A stretch of DNA of 64,000 bases, taken from positions 45,898,079 through 45,962,078 of the forward strand of contig CM055313.2 of assembly GCA_029255685.2 (NCBI GenBank), written 5' to 3'. The notes beneath the pieces were generated by a model that was not told the DNA's origin, searched no databases, and worked only from the letters and a program-made list of their open reading frames with translations. Below, piece after piece: positions 62,741-64,000 of the stretch; positions within the stretch are counted from its first letter, which is position 1, and each line of letters starts with the position of its first letter. The stretch comes from Silene conica. Its lineage: Eukaryota; Streptophyta; Magnoliopsida; Caryophyllales; Caryophyllaceae. Both the position numbers and the translations under genes were made by a program.

Positions 62741-62872
62741 GGTCGGTCGACCGAAAATCTGGGTCGGTCGACATCCGTCCTGCAACCTGCTCTTTCAGAT
62801 TTTACTTAATGTGTCAGAATGAAATTAAAGCTGTCAGAAGGTCGGTCGACCTAGTAATTGAGTCGGTCGACC
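62741..62872. repeat. Two further 12-9-12 paired palindromes
   Basis: 62741-62773 and 62840-62872, 99 bp apart, with cores GGTCGGTCGACC, GGTCGGTCGACA and AGTCGGTCGACC. Confidence 0.93.
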
Positions 62873-63039
62873 TCTGCCCTGACGATTTCTCTTATTTTCC
62901 TGCAGAAACTCAAAATCTCATCAAGGATTAAAAAGGAAATTAAAAAAAAAACGTAAAATTAAGCTAGAACACGGGTTGCCTCCCGTGTAGCGCTGGTTTA
63001 AGAAGTCCCGCACGACCTTTTTACCTATTAAGAAGCATC

Positions 63040-64000
63040 CTAAAAAGGGTCAAAGTAAGAAACTTCAACCTTACCGATAAATTCGTTCTCTCCGCGGAAG
63101 TGCTTCACATATTGGCCATTGACTTTGAACCTCTCACCGGATGAGGTTTCTAACTCTATTGACCCAAAATTTGAGACAGCTGTGATGGTGTAGGGTCCGC
63201 TCCACCTGGATTTCAGCTTACCAGGAAAAAGACGAATACGAGCATTAAAAAGCAACACCCTATCACCTACCTGAAAATCACGCCTAATGATTCTCTTGTC
63301 ATACCAGCGCTTTGTTTTCTCTTTGTAAATCCTGGCATTGTCATAGGCTAACAACCTGAATTCTTCTAACTCATTGAGCTGCAAAAAACGTTTCTCACGG
63401 GAAAGATTAGAGTCTAAATTAAGATCACATATAGCCCACCAAGACTTACGTTCTAACTCTACTGGTAAATGACAAGTCTTACCATAAATCAACCGGAATG
63501 GTGATATTCCTATTGGGGTTTTGAACGCGGTTCTATAGGCCCATAAAACATCATCAAGTTTTAGACTCCAATCTTTCCTAGACTTAGAAACAACTTTGGC
63601 TAGGGTCTACTTGAGTTCCCTATTAGAGATCTCAACTTGACCACTAGTCTGAGGGTGATAAGCTAAACCCCTACGATGTTGGACACTGAATTTATTTAAC
63701 AAGTCACCTAAGCGTTTCTCCTTAAAATGCATACCTTCATCACTTATGACAACCCTAGGGACACCAAAACGAGGAAATATGATTTTTTTAAACATCTTAA
63801 TAACAGCCTTTGCATCACAATGGGGAGTAGCAATAGCTTCTACCCACTTAGATAAATAATCAACAGCCACAAGAATATACCTGTTACCTTGACTACTGGG
63901 AAAAGGTCCTTGATAGTGAATGCCCCAGACATCAAAAATCTCTACCTCTAAAATACCAACCTGCGGCATCTCATGTCTTTTTGAGACATTCCCAGTTCTT
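63040..64000 (-). pseudogene. Athila/Tat-type Ty3 integrase (continues beyond window)
   Basis: The minus-strand frame is open from the window edge to 63609, has a TAG at 63607-63609 (a Gln codon by family comparison, so probably CAG to TAG), then continues in the same frame to the stop at 63040. It includes the end of the zinc-finger region, the DDE core ([18 protein letters not shown] where the family usually has SDGGTHF, and SGQVEISN) and the C-terminal domain ending GPYTI...VNGQYVKHF. Protease and RT lie outside the window. Confidence 0.88.

Larger units (their letters stand above)
61924..63039 (-). other. Athila-type spacer with six paired palindromes
   Basis: Non-coding region between integrase and the downstream ORF. 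Just after the integrase stop, the minus strand has GCGCTACACGGGAGGCAACC, a hallmark following pol in Athila/Tat elements (family knowledge). The rest is A-rich on the plus strand with GC-rich islands formed by the paired palindromes. The four at 62033-62279 lie about 110-360 bp upstream of the downstream ORF start. Confidence 0.7.

Overview
The window is plant nuclear repeat DNA from an angiosperm, probably a eudicot (inference). Almost every base can be assigned to a transposable element: several LTR-retrotransposon lineages using an initiator-Met tRNA primer site, a plant L1-type LINE, and a CACTA transposon carrying pieces of plant genes (NAC, CYP76 cytochrome P450). No intact host gene and no tRNA or rRNA gene was seen. 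The species cannot be fixed from the sequence alone.

Layout. (1) 1-14207 and 54547-61386 are the remains of a minus-strand Copia element of SIRE/Maximus type: gag, protease, integrase, RT/RNase H, an env-like ORF after pol, a polypurine tract and a roughly 1.5 kb LTR. A 7.4 kb piece of it (Tekay-like repeat, LTR with an inserted LINE, env-like ORF, RNase H tail) is repeated head to tail; the junctions lie near 2275 and 9673, and the last copy runs on into the undamaged RT near 57418. (2) 14208-54546 is one nested block, bounded by a CCAAT target duplication, that splits the last copy. It is a tandem dimer (LTR-internal-LTR-internal-LTR) of a minus-strand element with 2.5 kb LTRs and no gag-pol (LARD-like). 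(3) The second internal part of the dimer holds two further insertions: a Tekay/Del-type chromovirus (24731-36826, target duplication GGATT), whose 3' LTR contains an Athila/Tat-like solo LTR (33388-34954, duplication GGCTG); and a Copia element (36993-50754, duplication ATTTC), whose RNase H gene is split by a 4.9 kb CACTA transposon (43677-48541, duplication GAG). (4) The right edge (61390-64000, minus) is an Athila/Tat-type Ty3 element: integrase, a long spacer and the start of a downstream env-like ORF, fused abruptly to the SIRE-type gag.

The order of events can be read from the nesting: SIRE-type element, then LINE in its LTR, then 7.4 kb tandem amplification, then LARD insertion and dimerisation, then Tekay and Copia insertion, then solo LTR and CACTA. 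For several insertions the unfilled sister copy is present in the same window, so the target-site duplications can be checked directly.

The least explained signal is a 33-bp paired palindrome with fixed geometry: a 12-bp core close to GGTCGGTCGACC, exactly 9 variable bases, and a second 12-bp core. It occurs 13 times, always non-coding, in three otherwise different elements (Copia leader, Athila/Tat-like solo LTR, Athila-type spacer); a related GC-rich version is repeated five times in each Tekay LTR. A second signal is a set of hairpins next to polypurine tracts whose stems differ in sequence but keep their pairing. All coding regions are damaged, mostly by changes that look like C-to-T transitions, so the elements look silenced and old, although sister copies stay very similar.
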